Positions 15,653 to 24,073 of a stretch of 64,000 nt of DNA are shown here, in pieces. The first letter of the stretch is position 1. Each line of letters starts with the position of its first letter. A program made the translations under genes and the position numbers. Under the pieces are notes generated by a model. That model did no database searches, was not told the DNA's origin, and was given only the letters and a program-made list of their open reading frames with translations. The DNA lies in assembly GCA_964250755.1 (NCBI GenBank), contig CAXUHB010000019.1, forward strand, positions 5,053 through 69,052. Reading direction: 5' to 3'. Source of the stretch: DASWOJ01 sp964250755. Lineage in GTDB: Bacteria > Pseudomonadota > Alphaproteobacteria > Acetobacterales > Acetobacteraceae.

Positions 15653-16119
15653 GCGGCACCGCTACCCGGTGCCGTGCCCATCAGGTGCAGCACGACCTCC
15701 CGCCGGTGCGGGGCGCGGCGGTGCTCAAACAGGTAAAGCCCTTGCCAGGTGCCCAGCACCGGCCGCCCGGCAATGACGGGGATGCCCATCGTCGTGCCGG
15801 TCAGCATGGCACGCAGGTGGGCGGGCATGTCATCCGGCCCTTCGTCGTCATGGGCGTAGCGGGCGGGGTCCTCGGGCACCAGATCCTCGAAGAACCGGGT
15901 GATGTCCGCGCGCACGGCGGGCGAGGCGTTCTCCTGCACCGTCAGGGAGGCCGAGGTGTGCCGGCACCAAAGCGTCAGCAGCCCGGCGCCGATGTCCTGG
16001 GCCGCGGTCCAGTCCAGCACGGGCCGGGTGATGTCGGTCAGGCCCTTGCCGCGGGTGGGCACGTGCAGCGTGTGATGGGCCTGGCGCATGGAGGGAGCAG
16101 GCTGGCCGCGGTCGGGCAT
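15649..16119 (-). CDS. YjbQ/UPF0047 family protein (secondary thiamine-phosphate synthase type)
   Basis: A 156-residue YjbQ-fold protein. LTLWCRHTSASLTVQENASPAVRADI carries the conserved His and Ser/Thr of the family active site, and YAHDDEGPDDMPAHLRAMLTGTTMGIPV is the second conserved block. Family members have weak thiamine-phosphate synthase activity; the true role is unclear. Two in-frame starts are possible, 16119 and 16089; only 16119 has a purine-rich sequence upstream. The antisense strand contains a very long open frame here that is an artefact of high GC. Confidence 0.88.
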   Translation of the reverse strand: MPDRGQPAPSMRQAHHTLHVPTRGKGLTDITRPVLDWTAAQDIGAGLLTLWCRHTSASLTVQENASPAVRADITRFFEDLVPEDPARYAHDDEGPDDMPAHLRAMLTGTTMGIPVIAGRPVLGTWQGLYLFEHRRAPHRREVVLHLMGTAPGSGAA

Positions 16120-16317
16120 GTCAACACCCTGCTCGTCAAAAAAGCTGTCCCACGTCCCTGACGATGGAGTGCTGCCCGCCTCGCCGGTCTTGGCCGGGTC
16201 GGACGCGGGGTCTCTCATAACCATCCCTCCATCTGGATGCGCCAGACCTGTGGCCCGTGCGCCCCTGGGCGCACCCGGCACACCCATTGCATCCTGCCTC
16301 ACGAACAGGAGAGCATG

Positions 16318-17907
16318 ATGGACCGCCGCACCTTCCTTGCTGGGACCGCCGCCAGTGCCGCCGTGGCAGTCACGCCCGCGCTGGCGCAGGCGCCGACGCG
16401 CGCCGAAACCCTGCTCATCGTCCAGGAATACGGCCCCAACAGCCTGGACATGCAGGGCATCGGCGCGGCGCAGCCCGTCAACGGCGTGTCGCTCAACTGC
16501 TACGACCGCCTGGTCCGCTTCAGGCGCACCACCCTGCCCGACGGCACCCTCAGCTACGACCTGACGCAATTGGAGCCGGAGCTGGCCGAATCCTGGCAGG
16601 TCGCCCGCGACGGCATGAGCGTCACCTTCAAGCTGCGGGACGCCGTGTTCCACTCCGGGCGCCCCGTGACGGCCAAGGACGTGAAATGGTCGCTGGACCG
16701 CGCCGTCAGCATCGGCGGCTTCGCCACCACGCAGATGAACGCAGGCTCCATGGAGAGGCCGGAGCAGTTCATCGCGGTGGACGACCGCACCTTCCGCATA
16801 GACTTCCTGCGGCCCGACAAGCTGCTGATGCCCAACCTGGGCGTCACCATCCCCTTCGTCATAGACAGCGAGCAGGCGCAGAAGAACGCCGCGGCCGGCG
16901 ACCCCTGGGCCAAGGAATACCTCAAGAACAACGTGGCCGGCGGCGGCGCCTACCGAGTCGAGTCCTGGAAGCCCGGCAACGAGACCATCTACGCCCGCTT
17001 CGACGACTGGCGCAACGGGCCGCTGCCGCGGATGCGCCGGGTGATCGCCCGCGACATTCCCAGCCCCAGCACCCGCCGCGCCCTGATCGAGCGCGGGGAC
17101 GCCGACATGAGCTACGGCCTGCCGCCGAAGGACTTCAAGGACCTGGCGGAGGCCGGCAAGGTCAGGGTGTCCGGCGTGCCGATCCCGAACGCCATTTGGT
17201 ACGTGGCGATGAACACGCAGCTCGGCCCCTTCGCCGACAAGCGCCTGCGCCAGGCCGTCGCCTATGCCATGCCCTACGAGAAGATCATGCAGGCCGCCCT
17301 GTTCGGGCGCGGCGTGCCGATGTACGGCGCGGCCAGCGCGCCCGCAGGCGAGCGGTGGCCGCAGCCCTACCCCTACGCCACCGACATGGACCGCGCCCGC
17401 AAGCTGGTGGCCGAAGCCGGCGGCGGATTCAGCACCACGCTGCTGTTCGACGCGGGATCGGGCACCATCGCCGAACCCATGTCGGTGCTGGTCAAGGAGA
17501 GCCTGGGCGCCATCGGGATCAACGTGGAAATTCAGAAGATACCCGGCGCGAACTTCCGGGGCGAGCTGGTGAAGAAGACCGCGCCCATGGTCATCAACCG
17601 CTTCGGCGGCTGGCTGGACTGGCCGGACTACTTCTTCTTCTGGAACCTGCACGGCAGCAACTCGATCTTCAACACCAGCAACTACCAGAATAAGGACATG
17701 GACGCGCTGATAGACAGCGCCCGCTTCACGCAGGACGCCGCCACCTACGCCCGCGACGTGCAGGGCTTCCTGGCCAAGGCGATGGACGAGGTGCCGTTCA
17801 TCCCCGTGTGCCAGCCGCTGCACGACGTGGCGATGCAGCGCGGCATCGGCGGCTACCAGTTCTGGCCCTGCCGCGAGCCTGACTTCCGCTCCCTGACCAA
17901 GGCGTAG
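16318..17907 (+). CDS. Peptide-type ABC transporter substrate-binding protein
   Basis: A 529-residue family-5 (DppA/OppA-like) periplasmic binding protein. The Tat-like start DRRTFLAGTAASAAVAVTPALAQAP is a signal peptide. The core signature VTFKLRDAVFHSGRPVTAKDVKWSLDRAV is diagnostic of family 5. AGGAG lies 6 nt before the ATG at 16318 and 3 nt before the ATG at 16315, so the former is chosen. It heads an operon with two permeases and two ATPases. The ligand could be a peptide, opine or glycoside. Confidence 0.93.
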   Translation: MDRRTFLAGTAASAAVAVTPALAQAPTRAETLLIVQEYGPNSLDMQGIGAAQPVNGVSLNCYDRLVRFRRTTLPDGTLSYDLTQLEPELAESWQVARDGMSVTFKLRDAVFHSGRPVTAKDVKWSLDRAVSIGGFATTQMNAGSMERPEQFIAVDDRTFRIDFLRPDKLLMPNLGVTIPFVIDSEQAQKNAAAGDPWAKEYLKNNVAGGGAYRVESWKPGNETIYARFDDWRNGPLPRMRRVIARDIPSPSTRRALIERGDADMSYGLPPKDFKDLAEAGKVRVSGVPIPNAIWYVAMNTQLGPFADKRLRQAVAYAMPYEKIMQAALFGRGVPMYGAASAPAGERWPQPYPYATDMDRARKLVAEAGGGFSTTLLFDAGSGTIAEPMSVLVKESLGAIGINVEIQKIPGANFRGELVKKTAPMVINRFGGWLDWPDYFFFWNLHGSNSIFNTSNYQNKDMDALIDSARFTQDAATYARDVQGFLAKAMDEVPFIPVCQPLHDVAMQRGIGGYQFWPCREPDFRSLTKA

Positions 17908-17914
17908 GCAGCCC

Positions 17915-18922
17915 ATGCGCGCCGTCCTGTCCCGGCTGGCCGGCGCGCTGCCCGCAGTGGCGGGGGTGGTGCTGTTCACCTTCGTGCTGACACGCGTGCT
18001 GCCCGGGGATACCGCGGCCTACTTCGCCGGACCCACTGCCAGCCCAGCGGCCATCGAGCAGATCAGGCACAGCCTGGGCCTGGACCGGCCGCTGCCCGAG
18101 CAGTTCGTGGCCTACGTCGCCTCCCTGGCTCGCGGCGACATGGGCATGTCGCTGACCACCGGACAACCCGTGCTGCGGGACCTGGCGGCGCGGCTGCCGG
18201 CCAGCGCGGAGTTGACGTTGGCCGGGCTGCTGCTGGCCATCGGCGTCGCGGTGCCGCTGGGGATTGTCGCGGCGGTGCGCCAGGGGTCGGTGTGGGACCA
18301 CCTGTGCCGGATGGTGGTGACGGCAGGGGTCAGCCTGCCCGTGTTCTTCACGGGCCTGCTGCTGGTTTATGTGTTCTACTTCCTGCTGGGCTGGGCGCCG
18401 GCGCCGGTGGGGCGGCTAGACGCCTACGCGACGGCGCCGCCGACGGTGACGGGGCTGTTCCTGGTGGACGGCGTGCTGGCGCGGGACTGGGAGAGCTTCC
18501 GCGGCGCGCTGGCGCAGTTGGTGCTGCCGGCCTGCACGCTGGGGCTGTTCGCGCTGGCGCCCATCGCGCGCATCACCCGGGCCAGCATGCTGGCCGTGCT
18601 GGGCGCGGACTTCGTGCGGACAGCGCGGGCGTCCGGCCTGTCCACCGGCACCGTCGTGCTGCGCTACGCCTTCCGCAACGCGCTGCTGCCGGTGGTTACG
18701 ACGCTGGGCATGGTGTTCAGCTTCCTGCTGGGCGCGAACGTGCTGGTGGAGAAGGTGTTCGCCTGGCCCGGCGTCGGCTCCTACGCCGTCGAGGCGCTGA
18801 TCGCCTCCGACTACGCACCGGTGCAGGGCTTCGTGCTGACGATGGCGGTGCTGTACGTCGCCCTGAACCTGGCGATAGATCTCCTGCTGCGGGCGCTGGA
18901 CCCGCGGGTGCGGACGGCATGA
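17915..18922 (+). CDS. Peptide-type ABC transporter permease (DppB-like)
   Basis: A 335-residue inner-membrane permease with about six helices. The N-terminal helix LPAVAGVVLFTFVLTRVLPGDTAAYFAGP and the EAA-type loop VRTARASGLSTGTVVLRYAFRNALLPVVTTLG are characteristic of DppB/OppB. It starts 7 nt after the binding-protein gene. A 278-bp gap, filled by one family-C and one family-B repeat, separates it from the second permease gene, which is unusual for such operons. Confidence 0.94.
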   Translation: MRAVLSRLAGALPAVAGVVLFTFVLTRVLPGDTAAYFAGPTASPAAIEQIRHSLGLDRPLPEQFVAYVASLARGDMGMSLTTGQPVLRDLAARLPASAELTLAGLLLAIGVAVPLGIVAAVRQGSVWDHLCRMVVTAGVSLPVFFTGLLLVYVFYFLLGWAPAPVGRLDAYATAPPTVTGLFLVDGVLARDWESFRGALAQLVLPACTLGLFALAPIARITRASMLAVLGADFVRTARASGLSTGTVVLRYAFRNALLPVVTTLGMVFSFLLGANVLVEKVFAWPGVGSYAVEALIASDYAPVQGFVLTMAVLYVALNLAIDLLLRALDPRVRTA

Positions 18923-18942
18923 GGGTGCGGGCCGTGATCCAT

Positions 18943-19027
18943 GCAGGGCGGGAGAGCGAAGCGCCTCCCGCCATTGAACAGGACGGCACTTGGCGACGGC
19001 GGGAGGCGCTTCGCTTTCCCGCCCTAC
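18943..19027. repeat. Family-C 85-bp palindromic repeat, copy 1
   Basis: GCAGGGCGGGAGAGCGAAGC at one end and GCTTCGCTTTCCCGCCCTAC inverted at the other, with inner arms GGAGGCGCTTCGC / GCGAAGCGCCTCC. It is the same length as, and closely similar to, the copy at 48794-48878. Confidence 0.85.
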
Positions 19028-19070
19028 AAGTGTCCGGAGTTGGAGCAACTAGGGGCCACCAAGCAACTTC

Positions 19071-19175
19071 GTCATTGCGAGCCGCTTGCGGCGTGGCAAT
19101 CCAGGGGCCGCGAGGACCAGCGTCTGGCACTGCATGGCCCCTGGATTGCCGCGGCGCTGCGCGCCTCGCAATGAC
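19071..19175. repeat. Family-B palindromic repeat, copy 1
   Basis: Ends GTCATTGCGAG and CTCGCAATGAC; inner arms GGCAATCCAGGGGCC and GGCCCCTGGATTGCC. It ends 25 nt before the start codon of the second permease gene, and follows the family-C copy by 43 bp. Confidence 0.85.
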
Positions 19176-19199
19176 AGCGCATGGACGGGGCGGGGCGGC

Positions 19200-20042
19200 A
19201 TGACTGCGCTAGCCCACGCCCGGCACACGGTGACTGAGAACCCCGTCACCGGGTTCGCCTTCATCCTGTTCACCCTGCTGGTCCTGGCCGCGCTGCTCGG
19301 CCCCGCCATCGCGCCCTACGACCCGCTCGCCAGCGACACGATGGCGGCCTTGCAGGCGCCCAGCCTGCGCCACCTCTTCGGCACCGACCAGTTGGGCCGC
19401 GACGTGCTCAGCCGCGCGCTGGTGGCCACCCGCCTGGACCTGGGGATCGCCGCGGCGTCGGTGGCCCTGGTGTTCGTGCTCGGCGGCTTCGCCGGGCTGG
19501 CGGCGGGGTTCTACGGCGGCTGGGTGGAGGCGGTGGTGGGGCGGCTGGCCGACACCATCATGGCGTTCCCGCTGTTCGTGCTGGCGATGGGCATCGTGGC
19601 GGCGCTGGGCAACACGGTGCCGAACATCGTACTGGCGACGGCCATCATCAACTTTCCCCTGTATGTCCGCGTGGCGCGGGCAGAGGCCAGCACGCGGCGG
19701 GACGCGGGCTTCGTGGATGCGGCGCGCGTCGCCGGGCACCGGGATATGGCGGTGCTGCTGCGCCAGGTGGCGCCGAACATCATGCCGATCATGACGGTGC
19801 AGATGTCGCTCACGATGGGCTACGCCATCCTGAACGCCGCCGGCCTTAGCTTCATCGGCCTGGGCGTCCGCCCGCCGATGCCGGAGTGGGGGATCATGGT
19901 TGCCGAGGGCGCCAGCTTCATCGTGTCCGGCGAGTGGTGGGTGGCGCTGTTCCCCGGCGCGGCGTTGATGCTGGCGGTGTTCTGCTTCAACCTGCTGGGC
20001 GACGGCCTGCGCGACATCGTGGACCCGAGGCGCCGGACGTGA
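19200..20042 (+). CDS. Peptide-type ABC transporter permease (DppC-like)
   Basis: A 280-residue second permease. NPVTGFAFILFTLLVLAALLGPAIAPYDPL is the typical DppC first helix and periplasmic entry; TDQLGRDVLSRALVATRLDLGI and the EAA loop DAARVAGHRDMAVLLRQVAPNIMP complete the family pattern. The ATG at 19200 gives the usual length; upstream in-frame codons fall within a family-B repeat. The Shine-Dalgarno is weak (GGGGCGGGG). Confidence 0.93.
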   Translation: MTALAHARHTVTENPVTGFAFILFTLLVLAALLGPAIAPYDPLASDTMAALQAPSLRHLFGTDQLGRDVLSRALVATRLDLGIAAASVALVFVLGGFAGLAAGFYGGWVEAVVGRLADTIMAFPLFVLAMGIVAALGNTVPNIVLATAIINFPLYVRVARAEASTRRDAGFVDAARVAGHRDMAVLLRQVAPNIMPIMTVQMSLTMGYAILNAAGLSFIGLGVRPPMPEWGIMVAEGASFIVSGEWWVALFPGAALMLAVFCFNLLGDGLRDIVDPRRRT

Positions 20043-20178
20043 TGGCGGCACATGGCCCGCCTTCGCCAAGGTCGAAGCACAGGCGGCATCGCGGCCCGTC
20101 CCAGGCCGCCCGCACCCGCCAGTCCTCAGCCTCGCGCGCAACGAGCATGACCAGGCGGCCCTTTGGCCTAGCCTTGCC

Positions 20179-20282
20179 GTCATTGCGAGGCGCGCAGCGC
20201 CGCGGCAATCCAGGGGTCTTGCAGGGTGCGTTGTGGTGCTGGCGGCTCCTGGAACGCCGCGCCGCGGGCGGCTCGCAATGAC
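20179..20282. repeat. Family-B palindromic repeat, copy 2
   Basis: Begins GTCATTGCGAGGCGCGCAGC near 20179 and ends GGCTCGCAATGAC at 20282. The length is within 1 bp of copy 1. The start codon chosen for the downstream ATPase gene (20278) is the ATG of its terminal AATGAC. Confidence 0.85.
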
Positions 20283-21306
20283 AGGTCTTGCGGCCGCGCT
20301 GGACGGACTTCTCGACGCGGGTGCCGCCCCGGCCCTCGCGCTCCCCGCGCCCGTGCTGGAGGTGGAAGGCCTCAGCGTCGCCTTCCGCACCCGGGCCGGC
20401 ACGGTGCGGGCGCTGGACCGGGTGGGTTTCAGCCTGCACGCTGGGGAGACGCTGGCGCTGGTGGGGGAAAGCGGCAGCGGCAAGTCCGTCACCGCCTTCG
20501 CGCTGCTGGGCCTGCTGGACGCCGCCGGGCAGATCACCGGTGGGCGCGCGGTGCTGGAGGGGGTGGACCTGGCAGCCGCCGCCCCCTGCGTGATGGCCGG
20601 CATCCGCGGCCGGCGTGCGGCGATGATCTTCCAGAACCCCCGCGCCGCGCTGAACCCGATCCGCCCCATCGGCAAGCAGATCGCCGACGTGCTGCGCCGC
20701 CACGCCAGGCTGGGGCGCCGCGCCGCAGCGTCCGGCGCGGTCGAGCTGTTGCGCGCCGTCGGCATTCCCGACCCAGCCCGGCGCGCGGCGGCCTACCCGT
20801 TCGAGCTGTCGGGCGGCATGTGCCAGCGCGTCGTCATCGCCATCGCCGTCAGCGCCCGCCCGGCGCTGCTGATCGCGGACGAGCCGACGACCGGCCTGGA
20901 CGTGACCACCCAGGCCACCGTCATGGACCTGGTCGGCGCCCTGGCGCGGGACACGGGGATGGCGACCCTGCTGATCACCCACGACCTCGCCTTGGCCAGC
21001 GAGCGCGCGGACCGCATCGCCGTGATGCACGCCGGCCACATCGTGGAGATGGCGCCGACGCGCACCCTGCTGGCGCATCCGCGCCACCCCTACACGCGCC
21101 GGCTGCTGGCCGCGACGCCAACTGGTGCAGGGGTGCTGGATGACTTGCACGCCATCCCCGGCCACCTGCCCGACCTGCGCCGCGACGACCTGCCGCCGTG
21201 CCGGTATGCCGCACGGTGCGAGCGGCGGACGGAGGTGTGCGATCAGCCGCTGGTGTGGGGCGCCGTTGCGCCGGGGCATGTGGTCGCGTGCTGGCATCCG
21301 GGATGA
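20278..21306 (+). CDS. Peptide-type ABC transporter ATP-binding protein (DppD-like)
   Basis: A 342-residue ATPase with Walker A GESGSGKSV, signature LSGGMCQR, Walker B ALLIADEPTTGLD and the C-terminal oligopeptide-transporter extension with a cysteine cluster (CRYAARCERRTEVCDQP..ACW) of the kind that holds an Fe-S cluster in DppD. The annotated ATG lies inside the end of a family-B repeat. The core fold begins only at VLEVEGLSVAF, about 23 residues later, so the start is uncertain. Confidence 0.92.
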   Translation: MTGLAAALDGLLDAGAAPALALPAPVLEVEGLSVAFRTRAGTVRALDRVGFSLHAGETLALVGESGSGKSVTAFALLGLLDAAGQITGGRAVLEGVDLAAAAPCVMAGIRGRRAAMIFQNPRAALNPIRPIGKQIADVLRRHARLGRRAAASGAVELLRAVGIPDPARRAAAYPFELSGGMCQRVVIAIAVSARPALLIADEPTTGLDVTTQATVMDLVGALARDTGMATLLITHDLALASERADRIAVMHAGHIVEMAPTRTLLAHPRHPYTRRLLAATPTGAGVLDDLHAIPGHLPDLRRDDLPPCRYAARCERRTEVCDQPLVWGAVAPGHVVACWHPG

Positions 21307-21321
21307 GGGCGATGCTGCCCT

Positions 21322-21472
21322 GTTCCCTCTCCCTTCGGGAGAGGGCCGGGGTGAGGGGGTCTTGCGGCGCGGTCACGTCCAAAGCAGGGCGTCGTTCCAG
21401 CGGCGCTGGCGGCGCCCCGCTCCGCAGCGGGGCCCCCTCACCCCACCCCTCTCCCGGAAGGAGAGGGAGCAG
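21322..21472. repeat. Family-A composite inverted repeat, copy 2
   Basis: Left arm TTCCCTCTCCCTTCGGGAGA.. and right arm ..CTCTCCCGGAAGGAGAGGGA, with about 75 bp between. The right end (GGAAGGAGAGGGAGCAG) lies 4-15 nt before the ATG of the second ATPase gene and is its only visible Shine-Dalgarno. Confidence 0.88.
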
Positions 21473-21475
21473 CAC

Positions 21476-22522
21476 ATGACCCCCCTCCTGGACGTCGCCG
21501 AACTCTCCCGCCGCTTCCCCGCCAGCCGCCGCCGCGTGCTGCCCGCCCTGTTCGGTCCCAAGCCGCATGTCCCCCAGGTCCACGCCGTGGACGACGTGAG
21601 CCTGACGCTGCACCCCGGCGAAGCCCTGGGCCTCGTTGGCGAGAGCGGTTGCGGCAAGAGCACTCTGGTCCGCATGTTGGCCCGCCTCCTCGACCCCACC
21701 GAGGGCATCATCCGCTTCAACGGCCGCGAGCTGTCCCTGACCCCCGCCGGGCGCTTCGCCCGCGACCCCGACCGCGCCCGCATCCAGGTCGTGTTCCAGG
21801 ACGCGGGCGAAAGCATCAACCCCCGCTTCACCGCCGCCGACGCCATCGCCGACCCCCTGCGCCGCCTCCGTGGCCTGCGCGGCCTGGCGCTCCGGGCCAA
21901 GGTGGAGGAAGCCGCCCGCCTGTGCGGGCTGGAGCCGGCGCTGCTCGGACGCTTCCCGCACCAGCTCAGCGGCGGCCAGCGCGCCCGCGTCGGCATCGCC
22001 CGCGCGGTGGCGCCGCGCCCCGACCTGCTGATCCTGGACGAACCCACGGCGGCGCTGGACGTGTCGGTGCAGGTCACGGTGCTGAAGCTGCTGCAGGAGC
22101 TGCGGGCGACGATGGGCATGGCCTACATGTTCGTCAGCCACGACCTGAACGTGATCCGCTTGCTGTGCGACCGGGTGCTGGTGATGTATCTGGGCCGCGT
22201 CGTGGAAAGCGGCCCGGCGCAGGCCGTGTTCGACGCGCCGCTCCACCCCTACACGCGCAGCCTGGTCGCCGCCGTGCCGCGCCTGGACGGCGTGCGCCCG
22301 GACGCGCCTCCGCCTGCCGGGGAGCCGCGCAGCCCGGTGGATCCCGACCCCAATGCCTGCCGCTTCCACGGACGCTGCCCCATCGGCACGGAGCTGTGTG
22401 GCCGGGTGATGCCGCCGCTGCGCCGGTTCCCGGGCGGACGGGAAGCGGCATGCCACTTTGCAGAGGAGGCTGCTCCCTCTCCTTCCAGCTTTGAGCTGCG
22501 GAGCACGCCAAGGACAGGGTGA
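21476..22522 (+). CDS. Peptide-type ABC transporter ATP-binding protein (DppF-like)
   Basis: A 348-residue ATPase: Walker A GESGCGKST, signature LSGGQRARVGIARAV, Walker B LLILDEPTAALD, H-loop MFVSHDLNVIRLL, plus the C-terminal oligopeptide domain with CRFHGRCPIGTELCGR. The ATG at 21476 has GGAGAGGGAG directly upstream, provided by a family-A repeat. The last residues (EEAAPSPSSFELRSTPRTG) are encoded by a decayed family-A unit, so the native C-terminus was probably extended by the repeat. Confidence 0.93.
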   Translation: MTPLLDVAELSRRFPASRRRVLPALFGPKPHVPQVHAVDDVSLTLHPGEALGLVGESGCGKSTLVRMLARLLDPTEGIIRFNGRELSLTPAGRFARDPDRARIQVVFQDAGESINPRFTAADAIADPLRRLRGLRGLALRAKVEEAARLCGLEPALLGRFPHQLSGGQRARVGIARAVAPRPDLLILDEPTAALDVSVQVTVLKLLQELRATMGMAYMFVSHDLNVIRLLCDRVLVMYLGRVVESGPAQAVFDAPLHPYTRSLVAAVPRLDGVRPDAPPPAGEPRSPVDPDPNACRFHGRCPIGTELCGRVMPPLRRFPGGREAACHFAEEAAPSPSSFELRSTPRTG

Positions 22523-22527
22523 GGGAG
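22469..22527. repeat. Decayed family-A repeat overlapping the DppF-like 3' end
   Basis: TGCTCCCTCTCCTTCCAGC at one end and GACAGGGTGAGGGAGCA at the other are inverted remnants of family-A outer ends with a shortened centre. It codes for the last residues of the ATPase. Confidence 0.5.
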
Positions 22528-22578
22528 CAAAGGCCACCCCCTTCAACTCCCGCCGGACCCGGCTTAGTGTCCCGCGCC

Positions 22579-23070
22579 ATGACCATCGAAGCCCCGCGGG
22601 ACCACACCTACACCGTCACGACCACCTGGCGCGGCAACACCGGCGCCGGCACCGCCGGCTACCGCGCCTATGAGCGCACGCACGACATCACCGTCCCCGG
22701 CAAGCCCACCATCCCCGCCAGCAGCGACCCCGCCTTCCGTGGCGACCGCCGCCGCTACAACCCGGAGGAGATGCTGGTCGCCGCCCTCTCGTCCTGCCAC
22801 ATGCTCTGGTATCTGCATCTGTGCTCGGCCGAGGGCATCGTCGTCCACGCCTACGAGGACATCGCCGAGGGCGTGATGACCGAGCAGCGGGATGGCGGCG
22901 GCGCCTTCAGCGAGGTGGTGCTGCAGCCGGAGATCACCCTGGCCGTGGGTGCCGACCTGGACCGTGCCCGCGCCCTGCACGCCGACGCCCATGCCAAGTG
23001 CTTCATCGCCAACAGCGTGAACTTCCCCATCCGGCACGAACCCGTCTTCAACCTGGCTGTGGCGGCGTGA
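22579..23070 (+). CDS. OsmC family peroxidase-like protein
   Basis: A 163-residue OsmC-fold protein, in which paired cysteines reduce organic hydroperoxides. The first catalytic Cys is in LSSCHMLWYLHLCS (after the conserved NPEEMLVAA) and the second in HADAHAKCFIANSVNFPI. RYNPEEMLVAALSSCHM is the family signature. The start at 22579 (MTIEAPRDHTYTV) fits the usual N-terminal strand. It precedes pdxA by 31 nt in the same direction; co-transcription is possible. Confidence 0.92.
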   Translation: MTIEAPRDHTYTVTTTWRGNTGAGTAGYRAYERTHDITVPGKPTIPASSDPAFRGDRRRYNPEEMLVAALSSCHMLWYLHLCSAEGIVVHAYEDIAEGVMTEQRDGGGAFSEVVLQPEITLAVGADLDRARALHADAHAKCFIANSVNFPIRHEPVFNLAVAA

Positions 23071-23101
23071 CGCCAGGACGCGCGGCTCTCAAGCGGCCCC
23101 C

Positions 23102-24073
23102 ATGCTCGCCCTGACGATGGGCGACCCCGCCGGCATCGGGCCGGAGCTGTCCCTGCTCGCCTGGCAAGCCCTGCACGCGGGCGGTCCGGCCTTCACGCTG
23201 CTTGCCGACCCCGCCCACCTGGCCGCCCTGGACCCCAACGTCCCCATCCAGCCCGTGTCCAGCCCCGCCGAGGCAGCCGCCGCCTTTCCCCACGCCCTGC
23301 CGGTGCTGCCCGTCCCGCTCGGCGCCCCGCCCGTGCAGGGCCGCCCCGACCCGGCCAACGCCCCGGCGACCATCGCCAGCATCGAGCAGGCGGTGCGCCT
23401 TGCCCAGTCCGGCGCTGCCTCAGCCGTCGTCACCAACCCCATCAGCAAGGCCGTGCTGTATGCTGCGGGCTTTCGCCACCCCGGCCACACCGAGTTCCTG
23501 GCGGCCCTGACAGGCGCCCCCCTGCCGGTGATGATGCTGGCCAACGACCACTTGCGCGTCGTGCCCGTCACCATCCACGTCGGCCTGCGCACCGCGCTGG
23601 ACACGCTGACCACGGCGGGCATCATCGCCGCCGGGCGCATCCTGGCGGCGGCGCTGCGGGACCAGTTCGGCATCGCCCGCCCGCGCCTCGCCGTCGCCGG
23701 GCTGAACCCGCATGCGGGGGAGGGGGGCGCGATGGGCACGGAGGAGGGCACGCTGATCCAGCCCGCCATCGAGGCGCTGCGGGCGGAGGGCATTGCGGTG
23801 ACCGGCCCGCACCCGCCCGACACCCTGTTCACCCTGGCGGCCCGCGCCGGCTACGACGCGGCGCTGTGCATGTATCACGACCAGGCGCTGATCCCGCTGA
23901 AGACGCTGGACATGGCCAGCGGGGTGAACATCACGCTGGGCCTGCCCATCATCAGGACCTCGCCCGACCACGGCACGGCGTTCGACATCGCAGGCCAGGG
24001 CCGGGCCGACCCGTCCAGCCTGATCGCGGCGCTGCGCCTGGCGGCAACCTTGGCTGAAAGGCGCACCGCATGA
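23102..24073 (+). CDS. pdxA: 4-hydroxythreonine-4-phosphate dehydrogenase
   Basis: A 323-residue cytosolic dehydrogenase of the DXP-dependent vitamin B6 pathway. TMGDPAGIGPELSL opens the protein as in all PdxA. The metal ligands are visible in FRHPGHTEF, NPHAGEGG and MYHDQALIPLKT; the substrate-site RTSPDHGTAFDIAGQGRA closes it. Its TGA overlaps the ATG of pdxJ, so the two consecutive enzymes are coupled. It is full length. Confidence 0.97.
   Translation: MLALTMGDPAGIGPELSLLAWQALHAGGPAFTLLADPAHLAALDPNVPIQPVSSPAEAAAAFPHALPVLPVPLGAPPVQGRPDPANAPATIASIEQAVRLAQSGAASAVVTNPISKAVLYAAGFRHPGHTEFLAALTGAPLPVMMLANDHLRVVPVTIHVGLRTALDTLTTAGIIAAGRILAAALRDQFGIARPRLAVAGLNPHAGEGGAMGTEEGTLIQPAIEALRAEGIAVTGPHPPDTLFTLAARAGYDAALCMYHDQALIPLKTLDMASGVNITLGLPIIRTSPDHGTAFDIAGQGRADPSSLIAALRLAATLAERRTA

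Noticed and set aside
15649..17979. A 776-codon minus-strand open frame opposite the peptide-binding-protein gene
   Set aside because: Only its last 157 codons (YjbQ family) look like a protein; the rest is the His/Val/Gly/Ala-rich antisense shadow of the binding-protein gene.
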